Positions 43,230-51,539 of a stretch of 64,000 nucleotides of DNA are shown here, one piece after another (position 1 is the stretch's first letter; each line of letters starts with the position of its first letter). Where the stretch lies: NCBI GenBank assembly GCA_949840955.1, contig CATKXV010000003.1, positions 62,001 to 126,000 on the forward strand, written 5' to 3'. Below the pieces are notes generated by a model. The model was not told the DNA's origin. It ran no database searches and saw nothing but the letters and a program-made list of their open reading frames with translations. A program made the translations under genes and the position numbers. The DNA comes from an uncultured Anaeroplasmataceae bacterium (GTDB taxonomy: Bacteria; Bacillota_I; Bacilli_A; Acholeplasmatales; Anaeroplasmataceae).

Positions 43230-43258
43230 TTGAATATTTAAAAAATCTATTGTATACT
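43230..43258 (+). promoter_or_regulatory. Promoter of the trpS T-box transcript
   Basis: TTGAAT (43230-43235), 17-nt spacer, TATACT (43253-43258). Confidence 0.8.
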
Positions 43259-43264
43259 TTAATT

Positions 43265-43440
43265 AGTATTTAATGAAGTCCCTATTGTAGCGAGGATGAA
43301 AGGTGAAAGCATCCATATACTTCTTTAAAGAATTGGTTGGACAATTGAAAAAAGAGCTAATGGCAAACATTAGAAATAAGGTGGCACCGCGCATACTATT
43401 GCGTCCTTATGAGTATGATCATAAAGGGCGTTTTTTTATT
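43265..43440 (+). promoter_or_regulatory. T-box riboswitch (tryptophan)
   Basis: Contains the diagnostic T-box AAGGTGGCACCGCG (from 43379), the stem I apical elements GAGGATG ... AAAGGTGAAAGCATCC (43292-43315), and an intrinsic terminator (43402-43437). Two TGG triplets at 43334-43340 are candidate Trp specifier codons. The antiterminator bulge reads TGGC, which pairs with an acceptor end GCCA, fitting the G discriminator of bacterial tRNA-Trp. Uncharged tRNA-Trp would allow read-through into trpS. Confidence 0.93.
43402..43437 (+). terminator. T-box-controlled terminator
   Basis: Stem CGTCC.TTATGA / TCATAAAGGGCG with one bulged A and a T7 tail; mutually exclusive with the antiterminator that uses GGTGGCACCGCG. 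Confidence 0.88.
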
Positions 43441-43457
43441 TTAGGAGGATAAGGTTT

Positions 43458-44441
43458 ATGAAAAGAATGTTAAGTGGAATCAAGCCTACAGGGCAATTGA
43501 CTCTCGGGAACTATATAGGAGCAATCAAGCAATTCATAGAATACCAAGATGAATATGAGATGCTTGTATTTATCGCAGATTTACATGCGTTAACCCTACC
43601 AATAGATGCTAAGGAATTAAGAAAAAATACGAAGGATTTAATTTCTGTTTATTTAGCCTGTGGATTAAATCCAGAAAAGGTTACATTGTTTAAGCAAAGT
43701 GATGTACATGAGCATGCCGAGCTTGGATATATTATGGCTTGTAATTCCTACATGGGCGAATTATCAAGAATGACACAATATAAGGATAAAACAGCAAGGA
43801 TTTCCGATCATGGCTCAATCCCTACTGGTATATTTATCTATCCTACATTAATGGCCGCAGATATTCTGCTTTATGATGCAGATTATATTCCTGTAGGCTT
43901 AGATCAAAAACAGCATGTAGAATTAACTAGAGATTTAGCCATACGATTCAACAATCACTACTCTGAAACCTTTATTGTTCCAGAACCTATAACACCAAAA
44001 ACAGGAGCTAAGATTTCCTCTCTTTCTAATCCGGAAAAGAAAATGAGTAAATCTGAATCTGAAAAGGGAACTCTATATCTTTTGGAGGATTTAGCCATCA
44101 CCAGAAAAAAGATTATGTCTGCTGTAACAGATTGTGATAATGAAATCAAATATGATATGGAGCATAAGCCTGGAATCTCCAATCTTTTAACTATTCTTTC
44201 CTCCCTTACAGGAAAAAGCATAGATGAGCTTGTTCAAGAATATCAAGGTGCTGGATATGGCACATTTAAAAAGGCTGTAGCAGATGTGGTTTGTAATGAG
44301 CTAGCCGAGCTACAAAGAAAAGTAAAGGAAATTCAGGAAAGTAATATAATTGAAAATATATTAGAGGAGGGCGCAAAAAAAGCCTCCTATCTAGCAAGAA
44401 AAAAATTATCCAAAGTATATAGAAAAATAGGCCTGCAATAG
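43458..44441 (+). CDS. trpS: Tryptophanyl-tRNA synthetase
   Basis: Charges tRNA-Trp. The 327-aa class I synthetase has the HIGH-equivalent PTGQLTLGNYIGA, the tryptophan-pocket MLVFIADLHAL and MAADILLYDADYIPVGLDQ segments, and the KMSKS loop (EKKMSKSES). Full length for the bacterial family. AGGAGG lies 8 nt before the ATG. Monocistronic under a Trp T-box with terminator overlapping the stop codon. Confidence 0.98.
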   Translation: MKRMLSGIKPTGQLTLGNYIGAIKQFIEYQDEYEMLVFIADLHALTLPIDAKELRKNTKDLISVYLACGLNPEKVTLFKQSDVHEHAELGYIMACNSYMGELSRMTQYKDKTARISDHGSIPTGIFIYPTLMAADILLYDADYIPVGLDQKQHVELTRDLAIRFNNHYSETFIVPEPITPKTGAKISSLSNPEKKMSKSESEKGTLYLLEDLAITRKKIMSAVTDCDNEIKYDMEHKPGISNLLTILSSLTGKSIDELVQEYQGAGYGTFKKAVADVVCNELAELQRKVKEIQESNIIENILEEGAKKASYLARKKLSKVYRKIGLQ

Positions 44442-44453
44442 GTCTATTTTTTT
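44427..44453. terminator. Bidirectional terminator between trpS and yqeY
   Basis: ATAGGCCT / AGGTCTAT (8 bp, one G-T pair, 5-nt loop), T7 on the plus strand and TTTTCTAT on the minus strand. The trpS stop (TAG, 44439-44441) is in the hairpin. Confidence 0.8.
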
Positions 44454-44493
44454 ATATTTTCTTCCTTCTAGAATCTTTAAGATAAAGCATGCT

Positions 44494-44919
44494 TCATAAA
44501 TATTCTTTCGCTATTTTACTTACAAGTCCCATATCGCAAAGTCCATTAAAATTAGCTTTAAAATGCTTCATAACATTAGGAATTTTTTTATCCTCAAGCT
44601 TTTCAATTTCCTTTCGAATTTCTTCCTCAGACATCATTTGAGGTAAAAATCTACTTAAAACCTGCTTCTGTGCTTCTATTTCAAAAACCTGTTCTGGTCG
44701 CTTAGCTTTTTCATAGCCAGCCTTTTCCTCATCCAACTCCTTAATTGTTTTAGATAGAATCCGAAGACAATCTCCATCAGGTAGCTCCTTGGCTCCTAAG
44801 CCCTGCTCAATGCTTTCCAATTTAAATTTTCCATAAACTACAGATAATATACTTCTTGCCTGCTTATCATGATCCTTTAATGCCTGCATATTTGCTTTAG
44901 CAATTTCATCAAATAACAT
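44494..44919 (-). CDS. yqeY: YqeY/GatB-like tRNA amidotransferase-related protein
   Basis: A 141-aa protein of the GatB_Yqey family: N-terminal helical part (LFDEIAKANMQALKDHDKQARSI) and a C-terminal domain with FLPQMMSEEEIRKEIEKL and the closing GLCDMGLVSKIAKEYL, equivalent to the tRNA-contacting tail of GatB (GxxMGxVM). The exact role is unknown; in Bacillus the gene follows rpsU. Start 44919 has AAAGGAG 10 nt upstream. Monocistronic from its own promoter. Confidence 0.88.
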   Translation of the reverse strand: MLFDEIAKANMQALKDHDKQARSILSVVYGKFKLESIEQGLGAKELPDGDCLRILSKTIKELDEEKAGYEKAKRPEQVFEIEAQKQVLSRFLPQMMSEEEIRKEIEKLEDKKIPNVMKHFKANFNGLCDMGLVSKIAKEYL

Positions 44920-44950
44920 TTTCCATCTTCTCCTTTTCTATTGTACTTCT

Positions 44951-44978
44951 ATTATATACCACATGGCTTTATTGTCAA
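44951..44978 (-). promoter_or_regulatory. Promoter of yqeY
   Basis: TTGACA (44973-44978), 16-nt spacer, TATAAT (44951-44956). Confidence 0.8.
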
Positions 44979-45009
44979 TCCTTTGCTTCTTCCTTACCTA
45001 TAGCATAAG

Positions 45010-45056
45010 AAAAAAGAAAAAAAGACTACTTGCTTAGGCGGGGGCCAAAAGTAGTC
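45010..45056 (-). terminator. Terminator of the sigma/anti-sigma operon
   Basis: GACTACTT / AAGTAGTC stem (8 bp) with a 17-nt C-rich loop and a long T tract. The region 45057-45213 between it and the anti-sigma stop is AT-rich and shows no ORF with a ribosome site. Confidence 0.78.
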
Positions 45057-45213
45057 CTTTTGCTTGTGGTAACTGTATAATTTTTTTCTTATACATATAT
45101 ATAACAATTCAAATTGCTTTTTTATTGGTAAAAAATATTTTTTTCTTAAAAAAATAATAAAAATAACTGATATTGCTTTGATTTAGCCTTCTGAATGGAG
45201 AAATTCTTTTGAA

Positions 45214-46152
45214 TTATGGTAAGATATAACGTTCTGCAGAGGATTCCTCCTCATCTACATTAAAATTATATTTATCATTTTCAATTTCAACCATCAAAGA
45301 ACCACTGGCACTTCCTGTATGATAATTTCCACGATAATGATTATTATTTCCTTGAATTTGAAATTTAAAATATTCATTTTGATAGCTTACATTCATAAAG
45401 ATTTCATCATCCTTGAATTCAAGACTAACTGTTTTACAAATGGCATCCTCATTGTACACTCGATATTCATAGGTGTCCTTTGCACGTTCATCACTGGAAA
45501 TACAAACAGTTGAATGCTCCATGCCAAGCATTAGATTCATAGAATAAAATCCATCGGTTAGCTTGGATTCTCCTAGCACAGAAAGCCTTTTATCCTTCAA
45601 TTCAATATAGCCCTTCAAATAAAGCATTTCTGTAGATGAATTATCCTTAAAGCTTTGTTCATTATAATAGAATCGGCATACCTCATTGCCATTGATTGTT
45701 GTACTTAAATAATAGTCATTCTTTTTCTGATACAGCTTGGATTCTGTTTCTTCAAGATTGAGTATTAAATCTACAAACCCAATAGAATTTGATAACGCAT
45801 CGTCTAGCTCCTTCTCTTGCACGTCTACTGCATTCGGGTTATTCATAAGTGTTGTAAGCAAGGATACCTGATAAGCACATATGGACTGTACCTTGTCTAA
45901 ATCCTTTACCTCCGTATATGAATCACCAGATGGCTCTAAAAGACTCTGCTTTATTGCAATACCAAAACAGGTTAAAGCCAAAAGTGTTAGCATAGCTGGA
46001 GCTAAAAACCAGGTAGAGCGTATAGACTTCTTTTTTCTCACCTGAACTTCTTGACTATATTCTATTTGACTTAAGATCTCATTTCTTACATCTGGAATCG
46101 GTGTTTTTTTTGCTTCCCTTACTAATGTTCTTTTTATGCTTCCCTTACCCAT
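45214..46152 (-). CDS. Membrane protein, candidate anti-sigma factor
   Basis: A 312-aa protein with a basic cytosolic N-terminus of about 45 residues, one membrane segment (about 47-66, TWFLAPAMLTLLALTCFGIAI) and a beta-rich extracytoplasmic domain of about 240 residues. It overlaps the ECF sigma gene by 8 nt, the usual position of a cognate anti-sigma factor; no zinc-binding ZAS motif is visible. Start 46152 has GGAAGG 9 nt upstream (46161 touches it). The extracytoplasmic part is unknown; it might sense envelope state (inference). Confidence 0.8.
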   Translation of the reverse strand: MGKGSIKRTLVREAKKTPIPDVRNEILSQIEYSQEVQVRKKKSIRSTWFLAPAMLTLLALTCFGIAIKQSLLEPSGDSYTEVKDLDKVQSICAYQVSLLTTLMNNPNAVDVQEKELDDALSNSIGFVDLILNLEETESKLYQKKNDYYLSTTINGNEVCRFYYNEQSFKDNSSTEMLYLKGYIELKDKRLSVLGESKLTDGFYSMNLMLGMEHSTVCISSDERAKDTYEYRVYNEDAICKTVSLEFKDDEIFMNVSYQNEYFKFQIQGNNNHYRGNYHTGSASGSLMVEIENDKYNFNVDEEESSAERYILP

Positions 46153-46651
46153 AAAACTCATCCTTCCTTTCCTTTAATTTTTTGATAGCTATATTATAGA
46201 TCCATAAAACTGTACCTAAAGGCTTATCCACAATTCTTGATATATCCTTAAACTTTAGATTTTCAACGATATGAAATAGAACAATTTCTTTTTCTTCCTC
46301 ATTTAAAATATCTAAAATTCTAAAGACATAGGAATCAGATGCTTTTGTAGTAACAATTGAATCTACATACTCCATATCAATTACTTCTTTTTTTCGCTTA
46401 TTATAAGCATTAATTGCAATATTTCTTGCCATAAGAATTAAGAAGGCATTTAGATTTTCCTCCTTATACTTATCTAAATTATTTAAAAATTTAACATAAG
46501 TATCCTGCATTAAATCCTTTGTTTCTTCCTCATCATGGATAATATTTTTGATTGTAAAATATACATTTTTTTTGGTTTGTTCGTAGAAAAGATCGAATTC
46601 AGAATAATCCTTCATCCGAAGCTTTTCAACAATTCGATTCACATTTTTCAT
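46145..46651 (-). CDS. ECF-type RNA polymerase sigma factor
   Basis: A 168-aa protein with sigma-70 region 2 (EETKDLMQDTYVKFLNNLDKY, then NAFLILMARNIAINAYNKRKKE) and region 4 (LNEEEKEIVLFHIVENLKFKDISRIV ... GTVLWIYNIAIKKLKE), and no regions 1 or 3, which is the ECF layout. It would direct RNA polymerase to a small regulon. Start 46651 has AGGGAG upstream. No clear autoregulated promoter could be read in 46652-46735. Confidence 0.88.
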   Translation of the reverse strand: MKNVNRIVEKLRMKDYSEFDLFYEQTKKNVYFTIKNIIHDEEETKDLMQDTYVKFLNNLDKYKEENLNAFLILMARNIAINAYNKRKKEVIDMEYVDSIVTTKASDSYVFRILDILNEEEKEIVLFHIVENLKFKDISRIVDKPLGTVLWIYNIAIKKLKERKDEFYG

Positions 46652-46735
46652 ACGTACTCCCTAATATTTAAAACAAATAACAAGCGTTTTTTATTGGAAA
46701 TTAAGACAATTTTTTCATTTTTATAAATAAGTGAA

Positions 46736-46756
46736 GGATGGTTCTAGGAACCATCC
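46736..46756 (-). terminator. Probable terminator of the subtilase-opp2 operon
   Basis: Perfect 9-bp GGATGGTTC / GAACCATCC hairpin with a 3-nt loop just after the stop at 46762; the following T tract is broken (TTCACTTATTTAT), so termination may be leaky into the sigma gene. Confidence 0.6.
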
Positions 46757-46761
46757 ATATA

Positions 46762-48894
46762 TTACACTGTTGTTTTTCCAATCTCTAAAAAGGCTAAGCC
46801 CATACCTATGTAATATGTGCCTTCCTGTGAGACTGCTTCTAAATTGATTTTATATACATATCCTTTTTCATCTAAAACAAATTCAATTCCTGTAAAAGTA
46901 ATTCCAAGATCAATATCATAATAATATAAGAAATTAGGTAAATCCAAATCCTTTATTGAAATATAATAGGTGTTATGGAAGCTATCATAGGAAACCTTAG
47001 AAAAATCAATTGCATTAAAATTAGGAACGGGTAAATAATATTCAAAGCTTACCTCTTCCTTATTACTGCTATGGAATGGGATTTCTACATAGGCTCCATC
47101 CTTATATTCATAGTATTTTCCATTTTCTATTTTATAGTAATCCGTTATAGATTCATAGCCATCTGGTACTACTGTCTTTATATTTTCTCCATCAAAATAG
47201 AAAGTTGAGCCTGTATATTCATCATATATTGTAGCATTGCTATACTCCTTTTGGAAGGCCTGGCTTAGCTCTTCCCTTTGAGAATCTGTCATTGTTTGTA
47301 ATACAGAGCTATTGTTGGTTGGAATAACCAAAGAGGCTTCTCCTATGCTTGAGTAGGTATAGGACTCCTCAATATAATAGGTTCCACTAGCAGCATCTAC
47401 CTTAGTAATGATTTCTATTTTAGAAATACATTCCTCCTCATTTAAGGTCAATACGAGACTAATTAATGCTGCACCACTCATGGTAGAGAAATTTTTAACC
47501 TCAGTCTTTAAGCCTGCTGGTGTACATACATATACATCTCCTACCTTACCAAAGGAATTTACAGAAAGCTTTAATTTTGCAGGAGATACTGCTATAGGCA
47601 TATAGTTGATAATTTCTTGTTGGGTTGTAAGCTGTGTTCGAACAACCTTTTTATTTTCATCTACCTCATAAATATAATATCTACGATTTGCATTCACATC
47701 CTGAATTTCAAAGTAATAATCATAGCTTCCATTTTGATTTCCACTCATATTTTGCTTGATATGATAGGAATAGCCAGAAACAACATCAGATTCCTGAATT
47801 ATAGTTTTACCATTATCCTCATTGTAATAATAATCAAAAGTATACTTTGCATAATCATTCGCTAAGGCTTTGGTTAGGGTTTGCTTCTCAATAGCAGATA
47901 AGCTGGTTGCTAAATTCGGATCGATATGCTCAGGCTCCTCTGCAAAATCAGGTAGAGCATCAGGCAATACTATGGTTGTAGTTCCTATATTCGTATAGGT
48001 ATATTTTATTTCATTCGTGAAATCACCATAATCATCAGAAGAATTATAGGTAGCCTTAATTTCCTTTAGATATTCATTTTCAAGAACGATTTCTATTGAG
48101 GTAAAGGCTGCATTATCATCACTAATATTAAATATTTTTTGACCAACCAAATCTAATCTTGTTGGAATACATACAATTTTTTCATTTTCAACCTTGAATT
48201 CATTGGTTTGTAAAGAAAAGCTAGCTGGGGTTACATATTTTGAATAATAATCAGAATAAAGATAATTCCCATTATAGTCTAGAGATTCCCATTGAGCATA
48301 GGTCAATGGTGTGTTTCTCCATTCATTTAAGGTTTTTGAATATAAATACACATAATCTGCTTGCTTATCTACAAAAAATTCGAAGGAATTGCTCCCTGTT
48401 TCCTCATATTCTATATGATAGGTATCATAATCTAAATAATTCACTTCATGAATCTCAAAATCATCTTCTAAATCACTTGTAAATTTTTGCTGTATAGAAA
48501 GGGTTACATTATCATAATTTTTCTTTAATGCTTTCTCTAGCGCAGCAAGCAAAGGCTCCTCCTCTACAATAGGATCATCTGGGAGAGGCTTTTTCTTTTC
48601 TATAACCTGTAAGATGAGCTCATAGGTTTGCCCATCATAATGAATTTGATATTTAATTTCTCCAACCGTATTGACACTTCCTGAGATGATAGCAATATTG
48701 ACATCCTCATTATCAATAATTTTATCACCATCCTTAAGCATAAAATAATCTCTTGGATTTATATTTTGCCCAACCTCTACTGTTAGGTTTTCACTACATT
48801 CAAATGTATATTCTTTTTTAGGATCTTCCTTAGTACATGAAGCTATGCTAAGACCTATAAAAAGCATTATGGCTATTGCAATTATTTTTTTCAT
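46762..48894 (-). CDS. Lipoprotein with three tandem repeats of about 190 aa
   Basis: A 710-aa lipoprotein (lipobox SIASC, Cys about 20). After a short Ig-like N-terminal domain (about 28-100) come three homologous units, each opening with a helix like LLAALEKALKKNYDNVTL, running through Tyr-rich strands, and ending in a strand like YTYTNIGTTTIVLP, YTYSSIGEASLVIP, or LAFLEIGKTTV. No known family recognised; the fold suggests a repeated ligand-binding or LolA-like sheet (speculative). GGAGG precedes the start; 14 nt after the small membrane protein, so last gene of the opp2 operon. Confidence 0.85.
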   Translation of the reverse strand: MKKIIAIAIMLFIGLSIASCTKEDPKKEYTFECSENLTVEVGQNINPRDYFMLKDGDKIIDNEDVNIAIISGSVNTVGEIKYQIHYDGQTYELILQVIEKKKPLPDDPIVEEEPLLAALEKALKKNYDNVTLSIQQKFTSDLEDDFEIHEVNYLDYDTYHIEYEETGSNSFEFFVDKQADYVYLYSKTLNEWRNTPLTYAQWESLDYNGNYLYSDYYSKYVTPASFSLQTNEFKVENEKIVCIPTRLDLVGQKIFNISDDNAAFTSIEIVLENEYLKEIKATYNSSDDYGDFTNEIKYTYTNIGTTTIVLPDALPDFAEEPEHIDPNLATSLSAIEKQTLTKALANDYAKYTFDYYYNEDNGKTIIQESDVVSGYSYHIKQNMSGNQNGSYDYYFEIQDVNANRRYYIYEVDENKKVVRTQLTTQQEIINYMPIAVSPAKLKLSVNSFGKVGDVYVCTPAGLKTEVKNFSTMSGAALISLVLTLNEEECISKIEIITKVDAASGTYYIEESYTYSSIGEASLVIPTNNSSVLQTMTDSQREELSQAFQKEYSNATIYDEYTGSTFYFDGENIKTVVPDGYESITDYYKIENGKYYEYKDGAYVEIPFHSSNKEEVSFEYYLPVPNFNAIDFSKVSYDSFHNTYYISIKDLDLPNFLYYYDIDLGITFTGIEFVLDEKGYVYKINLEAVSQEGTYYIGMGLAFLEIGKTTV

Positions 48895-48908
48895 TTATAT
48901 ATCCTCCA

Positions 48909-49139
48909 TTACTTTAACCAAAAATATAATATTAGAAAGCAAATACCAAAACCGATTAAAACACAAATTAATCTTGGAAGCATAACCTGCATCAAGGCTC
49001 TTCGCATCGCTTTTTTTTCTTTTTTATTGACGATTGGCTTTGATTCCTCATTCGCTTGATTGGGATATAATCCACTCATAGAATAAAGTGTTCTTCCATC
49101 ATCTTCCTTATAAATTATCTTTTTCTTCTTTTTCCTCAT
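48909..49139 (-). CDS. Small single-pass membrane protein with DDGRT motif
   Basis: A 76-aa protein: basic start MRKKKKKIIYKEDDGRTLYSM, then a Lys-rich cytosolic part and one C-terminal membrane segment (about 53-75). Short DDGRT-containing membrane proteins occur as unnamed families in Firmicutes; no function known. The start (49139; an in-frame start at 49151 also exists) lies inside oppF2, overlapping its end by 32 nt, so it is translated as part of the opp2 operon. Confidence 0.7.
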   Translation of the reverse strand: MRKKKKKIIYKEDDGRTLYSMSGLYPNQANEESKPIVNKKEKKAMRRALMQVMLPRLICVLIGFGICFLILYFWLK

Positions 49140-50364
49140 GATGTGTACCACTTAATAAATGACATGCAACAAAATGATTTGGCTCTGCCTCAATAAATTC
49201 CGGTACAACGGATTTACATATTTCCATACATTTGCTACAGCGAGTATGAAACTTGCAACCTTGTGGCGGATTGGCAGGAGATGGTAAATCTCCTTCTAAA
49301 ATGATTCTATGCATCTTAACCGTTGGGTCTGGAACAGGTACAGCTGAAAATAAAGCTTCTGTATAAGGATGTAAGGGCTGCTTAAATATATCCTTCTTGC
49401 TTCCAATCTCAACTAATGAGCCTAAATACATTACACCAATAGAATCGGAAATATACTTTACAACAGATAAATCATGAGATATAAAAATATACGTTAAATT
49501 TGATTCTCTTTGTAATTCCTTTAAAAGATTGATGATTTGTGATTGTATAGATACATCTAATGCACTCACAGGCTCATCACATATAACAAGCTTCGGTCGA
49601 ACAGCAAGGGCTCTAGCTATACAAATTCTTTGACGCTGACCTCCTGAAAACTCGTGAGGATATCTTTCATAATAGTGTCGTTGAAGACCACATTTTTCCA
49701 TAATTTGAAAGGTATATTCTCTTACCTCCTCCTTAGGCACAATATGGTGAGCCTTAACGGCTTCTGATATGATTTCTCCAACCGTCATTTTAGGGGATAA
49801 AGAGGAATAGGGATCTTGAAAAATCAACTGCAAATCACAACGAAGCTTTCGTAATTCCTTGCCCTTTTTAGAGCAAATATCCTCTCCCTCAAATAGAATA
49901 TCTCCAGCCGTTTTCTTATAAAGCTTTAATATAGTTCTTCCTAATGTCGTTTTCCCACAGCCTGATTCTCCAACAATTCCAATTGTTTTTCCTCGTTCAA
50001 GCTTAAAGGATACACCATCAACCGCATGAACAAACTTTGTGGGTTTGCCAAAGAAATTTGTAGCAATAGGGAAATATTGCTTTAAGCCTGAAACCTTTAA
50101 AATATAGTCCTTTGCTTCAAGCTGATATTTTTTTCTTCCAAGATGAAAGATAAGTAGATTCTCCTTTAAAACAGGAGCATCTGACATTTTTTCTAGATAT
50201 TCTACTCCATTTTCTGTAATATTTAGCAAGGTATTCTCTTCATCCCTATACTTCCCAAGAAAATGACCGAATGCACAATCTGCTAAAGCTTCATTATCAT
50301 CGATTCTTACGAATTCAATTCTTTTATTTTGATTGGTTAAAACCAAATCACAAACCTTATTCAT
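49108..50364 (-). CDS. oppF: Oligopeptide ABC transporter ATPase OppF (system 2)
   Basis: 418 aa. Residues 1-85 are an unusual N-terminal extension; the ATPase follows with Walker A VGESGCGKTTLG, Q-loop LIFQDPYSSLSP, signature FSGGQRQR, Walker B LVICDEPVSALD, and the C-terminal Cys cluster CKFHTRCSKCMEIC ... ACHL typical of Opp/Dpp ATPases. No mid-domain insertion, in contrast with system 1. GGAGGG 8 nt before the start; overlaps oppD2 by 8 nt. Confidence 0.94.
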   Translation of the reverse strand: MNKVCDLVLTNQNKRIEFVRIDDNEALADCAFGHFLGKYRDEENTLLNITENGVEYLEKMSDAPVLKENLLIFHLGRKKYQLEAKDYILKVSGLKQYFPIATNFFGKPTKFVHAVDGVSFKLERGKTIGIVGESGCGKTTLGRTILKLYKKTAGDILFEGEDICSKKGKELRKLRCDLQLIFQDPYSSLSPKMTVGEIISEAVKAHHIVPKEEVREYTFQIMEKCGLQRHYYERYPHEFSGGQRQRICIARALAVRPKLVICDEPVSALDVSIQSQIINLLKELQRESNLTYIFISHDLSVVKYISDSIGVMYLGSLVEIGSKKDIFKQPLHPYTEALFSAVPVPDPTVKMHRIILEGDLPSPANPPQGCKFHTRCSKCMEICKSVVPEFIEAEPNHFVACHLLSGTHHEEKEEKDNL

Positions 50365-51535
50365 GATTCAATCCCTCCTCATATAGGTGACAAAACACAC
50401 TATGTGTTTCTGATACCCTAATTTCCTCAGGATAAGTCTCACATTTTGCAATACAATCCTTACAGCGATCCTTAAAGAAGCAATGATTTGGCATATTGAT
50501 TGGATTAGGAACATTTCCAGGAATACTATAAAGTGGTTCATCTGTATCTGAGGTGACCATAGGCTTGGATTTTTGTAAGCCCTTTGTATAGGGATGAAGG
50601 GGGTTTGCAAAAATCTCCTCTACTGTTCCTTTTTCAATGATTCTACCAGCATACATTACAATTACATAATCCACCATTTCTGCAATTACACCTAAATCAT
50701 GTGTAATTAAAATAATAGAGGATTGAGTCTTTCTTTGAATATTTTTTAATAAATCTAGGATCTGGGCTTGAATTGTTACATCTAAAGCTGTAGTTGGCTC
50801 ATCTGCAATAATGAGTTTTGGGTCAACAGCTAAGGCCATAGCAATCATTACCCTTTGTCTCATTCCACCAGATAGCTGATGAGGATATCTTTTATAAACC
50901 TCCTCAGGCATAGGAATTCCAACCAAATTCAGCATTTCTATGGAACGTTTTTTTGCCTCTTCCTTTGTCATCTTTTCATTATGAATTAGGGCAACCTCAT
51001 CCAATTGATATCCAATCGTGAATACTGGGTTTAAGGAGGTCATTGGCTCTTGGAATATCATTGTAATATCCTTGCCGCGGATTTTATACATTTCCTTTGT
51101 TGGCATCGCAGCGATATTATAGGCAAGTGCATTTCCATCTTCATCTGTCTTGTCTATATTAAAGCGAATCTGTCCTTCAACAATTTGTCCTTGGGGAGCT
51201 TGAACCAGCTGCATAATAGAAAGACTGGTCACACTCTTCCCACAGCCAGATTCTCCAACCAATCCCACAATTTTATTTTTTGGAACCTCAAAGGAAATTC
51301 CATTTACTGATTTTACAGTACCATTATCAGTAAAAAAGTAGGTGTGCAGGTTCTCTACCTCTAGGGTATTCATTGGATTTTTCATTTGCGTTGTATAAAA
51401 ATCCTCATGAACCTTTTGTTTTTTCTTCTTTTCAAATTCTTTTGTTATTTTAAAATTATTTTTTATGATGGCTCTACTTTCCTTGTAGGATAGTGTCCAT
51501 TTGCTTTTTTCTTTTTTAAAGGTAAATTTTTTCAT
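50357..51535 (-). CDS. oppD: Oligopeptide ABC transporter ATPase OppD (system 2)
   Basis: 392 aa, with a Lys-rich N-terminal extension of about 50 residues before the ATPase. Walker A VGESGCGKSVTS, Q-loop MIFQEPMTSLNP, signature LSGGMRQR, Walker B LIIADEPTTALD, and a C-terminal Cys cluster (CFFKDRCKDCIAKC). Catalytic motifs complete and spacing normal. GAGG about 8-9 nt before the ATG at 51535, 4 nt after oppC2. Confidence 0.94.
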   Translation of the reverse strand: MKKFTFKKEKSKWTLSYKESRAIIKNNFKITKEFEKKKKQKVHEDFYTTQMKNPMNTLEVENLHTYFFTDNGTVKSVNGISFEVPKNKIVGLVGESGCGKSVTSLSIMQLVQAPQGQIVEGQIRFNIDKTDEDGNALAYNIAAMPTKEMYKIRGKDITMIFQEPMTSLNPVFTIGYQLDEVALIHNEKMTKEEAKKRSIEMLNLVGIPMPEEVYKRYPHQLSGGMRQRVMIAMALAVDPKLIIADEPTTALDVTIQAQILDLLKNIQRKTQSSIILITHDLGVIAEMVDYVIVMYAGRIIEKGTVEEIFANPLHPYTKGLQKSKPMVTSDTDEPLYSIPGNVPNPINMPNHCFFKDRCKDCIAKCETYPEEIRVSETHSVFCHLYEEGLNHE

Positions 51536-51539
51536 AGCT

